NCBI GenBank assembly: GCA_963595735.1
Contig: CAVBJJ010000032.1
Coordinates: 1-21,751 of the forward strand
Source of the DNA: CALWOS01 sp963595735
GTDB lineage: Bacteria > Bacillota > Clostridia > Oscillospirales > Oscillospiraceae
Direction: 5' to 3'
Length of the DNA stretch: 21,751 bases
Numbering within the stretch: the first letter of the stretch is position 1; the number at the start of each line of letters is the position of its first letter. Below the pieces are notes generated by a model. That model ran no database searches and was not told the origin of the DNA. It saw only the letters and a list, made by a program, of their open reading frames with translations. Shown in pieces: positions 20,716 through 21,751 of the stretch. A program made the translations under genes and the position numbers.

Positions 20716-21645
20716 TTAACCGCCGGTAGAATAGAATCCGCCCACATCTACGCCAAGATTGCAGGTATAGACCCAGCAGATCGTGTCGCCGTCCTTCAGC
20801 TGGTAGCGGCTGCAGCCGTAGTTGGGGAACCAGTCGTTCACCTTGTACATCCAGCCGGACAGCTCGCCGCAGTCAAATTCGTACAGGTTATGGATGCCCT
20901 CGATATAAGCGGAGTTGTACATGGGCGTATTCTCAAATTCCATATGGATCTTCTGCTGCTTGCAGGTGCGCTGCAGTACATTGAAGACGCTTTCGCCCTC
21001 ATAGAAGGTGACAGTGGTGGGCTTCAGGATCCAGCCGTCCTCCGGTACCAGTTCCACCTTTTCCGGATCCAGCCAGTCTATATTGTCCAGAATGGTGGCG
21101 CAGGAGATAGACAGCGTACAGGTGTACGCCTTGTCCGTAATGGTTGCATCCTGGGGTTCCACCGGCAGGGGCTTCCCCTCCGGTACCGGATCGGTCAGAT
21201 ACTTATCCTTTCCGGTGCTGGGGTCAATGACCATGCCGTTGGACTCGGAGTAATCCTTATCCCCTTTCGAAACACCGGCGGAAGATCCTCCGGCGATGGC
21301 TTCTGCGGCCTGAATCTTATCCTCCGCGGACATCCCGCCCTCCGTGCCGCCGGGACGGGAGGCAATGCCGCTTTCCGGTTTCGCGGTGTTTTCTGTTTCT
21401 GTCGGCTTTTGGGTTTCGTCTGTATCAGCGGGATCCGATGCATCCGGTGCGTCATTTGGGGTATCTGTTTCTGTGTCTGGCGCGGTGTCAGACGGTTCCG
21501 GCGCTGCCGTTTCTGTGACTTGCGGCTTTTCTGTTGTCCAACCCTGCATTCCTGGCGCACCGCCGCCATACCAGAAAGACGCTGCCAGAATGACTGCGAT
21601 CAGGGCGGGGACGATGACTTTCCATTTATTCTTTTTCCACCACAT
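20716..21645 (-). CDS. Membrane-anchored DUF4430 protein (intrinsic-factor beta-domain-like)
   Basis: A 309-residue surface protein. A short basic start and a hydrophobic helix (residues 9-27) with no lipobox suggest a signal anchor. Residues 36-100 are a Thr/Pro/Asp/Glu-rich linker, typical of wall-spanning spacers. The C-terminal domain (about 170-298) has the DUF4430 signature ELSGWMYKVNDWFPNYGCSR followed by YQLKDGDTICWVYTCNLG. DUF4430 is related to the beta domain of the animal cobalamin carriers intrinsic factor and transcobalamin, and often sits next to ECF transporters. Extracellular capture of a corrinoid and hand-over to the S component is the natural model. AGGAG is 12 nt before the ATG. 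It follows an SLH gene by 17 nt. Confidence 0.88.
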   Translation of the reverse strand: MWWKKNKWKVIVPALIAVILAASFWYGGGAPGMQGWTTEKPQVTETAAPEPSDTAPDTETDTPNDAPDASDPADTDETQKPTETENTAKPESGIASRPGGTEGGMSAEDKIQAAEAIAGGSSAGVSKGDKDYSESNGMVIDPSTGKDKYLTDPVPEGKPLPVEPQDATITDKAYTCTLSISCATILDNIDWLDPEKVELVPEDGWILKPTTVTFYEGESVFNVLQRTCKQQKIHMEFENTPMYNSAYIEGIHNLYEFDCGELSGWMYKVNDWFPNYGCSRYQLKDGDTICWVYTCNLGVDVGGFYSTGG

Positions 21646-21662
21646 AATGGTTCGCTTCTCCT

Positions 21663-21751
21663 TTACAGAAGATTGGACTTTGCCAGCAGGTTATAGAGCA
21701 TCTGCGCGATCTCGCAGCGCTTGATGGCGGTTTTCGGCAGGATGTTCAGGT
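21663..21751 (-). CDS. S-layer-homology protein, C-terminal end only
   Basis: The frame is open to the window edge and ends at TAA (21665-21663). The visible 28 residues include LPKTAIKRCEIAQMLYNLLAK, which fits the end of an SLH repeat (usual form I.R.E.a.ml...l), a domain that binds secondary wall polymers. The stop overlaps the ribosome binding site of the DUF4430 gene, so both are in one operon. In other Clostridia DUF4430 genes lie beside SLH proteins that also carry a squalene-cyclase-like alpha/alpha barrel, the fold of the intrinsic-factor alpha domain; whether that is so here lies outside the window. Confidence 0.65.
   Translation of the reverse strand, partial: LNILPKTAIKRCEIAQMLYNLLAKSNLL

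Noticed and set aside
20659..21696. A 345-codon open frame on the + strand opposite the DUF4430 gene
   Set aside because: Antisense to a protein with a clear DUF4430 signature and signal anchor; the translation has no recognisable features.
21646..21751. Cobalamin riboswitch upstream of the DUF4430 gene
   Set aside because: The sequence before the gene is the coding end of another protein; if a riboswitch exists it must lie upstream of that gene, outside the window.
1..21751. CRISPR arrays, tRNA, rRNA genes or insertion sequences
   Set aside because: No regularly spaced repeats, cloverleaf-like sequences, rRNA segments or transposase genes were found by reading the window.

Overview
The window looks like part of a mosaic genome island in a gut-type member of the Clostridia (Oscillospiraceae/Ruminococcaceae-like). 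This is inferred from the Firmicutes-type conjugation genes (PcfB, Maff2, PrgI families), Shine-Dalgarno-led genes with many TTG/GTG starts, and moderately high GC. No integrase, attachment site, rRNA, tRNA or CRISPR array is visible, so element ends and species cannot be fixed.

Region 1 (1-4360, noticeably more AT-rich, + strand) starts inside the end of a DNA methyltransferase gene. It continues with three consecutive pairs of a tiny gene and a larger enzyme-like gene: VbhA-like small protein + HipA-like kinase; unknown 88-aa protein + CtkA/HipA-like kinase; small Cys-rich DUF7695-like protein + Fic-domain protein. The first two pairs have near-consensus promoters with identical boxes (TTGCTA, 17 bp, TATAAT). 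The Fic protein has Gln at the catalytic His position. The layout resembles stacked toxin-antitoxin or defence cargo.

Region 2 (4361-4789) has no gene. It holds three hairpins at the end of the cargo and then a cluster of inverted repeats that is a good oriT candidate.

Region 3 (4790-16109) is a conjugative transfer module on the + strand: MobC, MOBP-type relaxase, PcfB, VirD4 coupling protein, Maff2 (VirB2-like), TrbL/VirB6-like membrane protein, PrgI, VirB4 ATPase, and a membrane-anchored NlpC/P60 wall hydrolase. Two antisense insertions interrupt it. One is a Phd/RelB-ParE/RelE type toxin-antitoxin cassette (9386-10190), flanked by an 8-bp direct repeat and carrying a third 57-aa gene. 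The other is a small membrane-protein gene (11068-11406) with its own promoter. Several transfer genes start at weak or unclear codons.

Region 4 (16126-21751, - strand, GC-rich) is a transport operon, convergent with the transfer module. In transcription order it has the end of an S-layer-homology protein, a membrane-anchored DUF4430 protein, EcfT, a single 881-residue chain joining two ECF ATPase domains to an S component, and a WYL regulator. DUF4430 is related to the beta domain of intrinsic factor/transcobalamin and the S component resembles the CblT type. A surface-capture plus ECF import system for cobalamin or a related corrinoid is therefore the best inference. Whether this operon is element cargo or chromosomal flank cannot be decided here.
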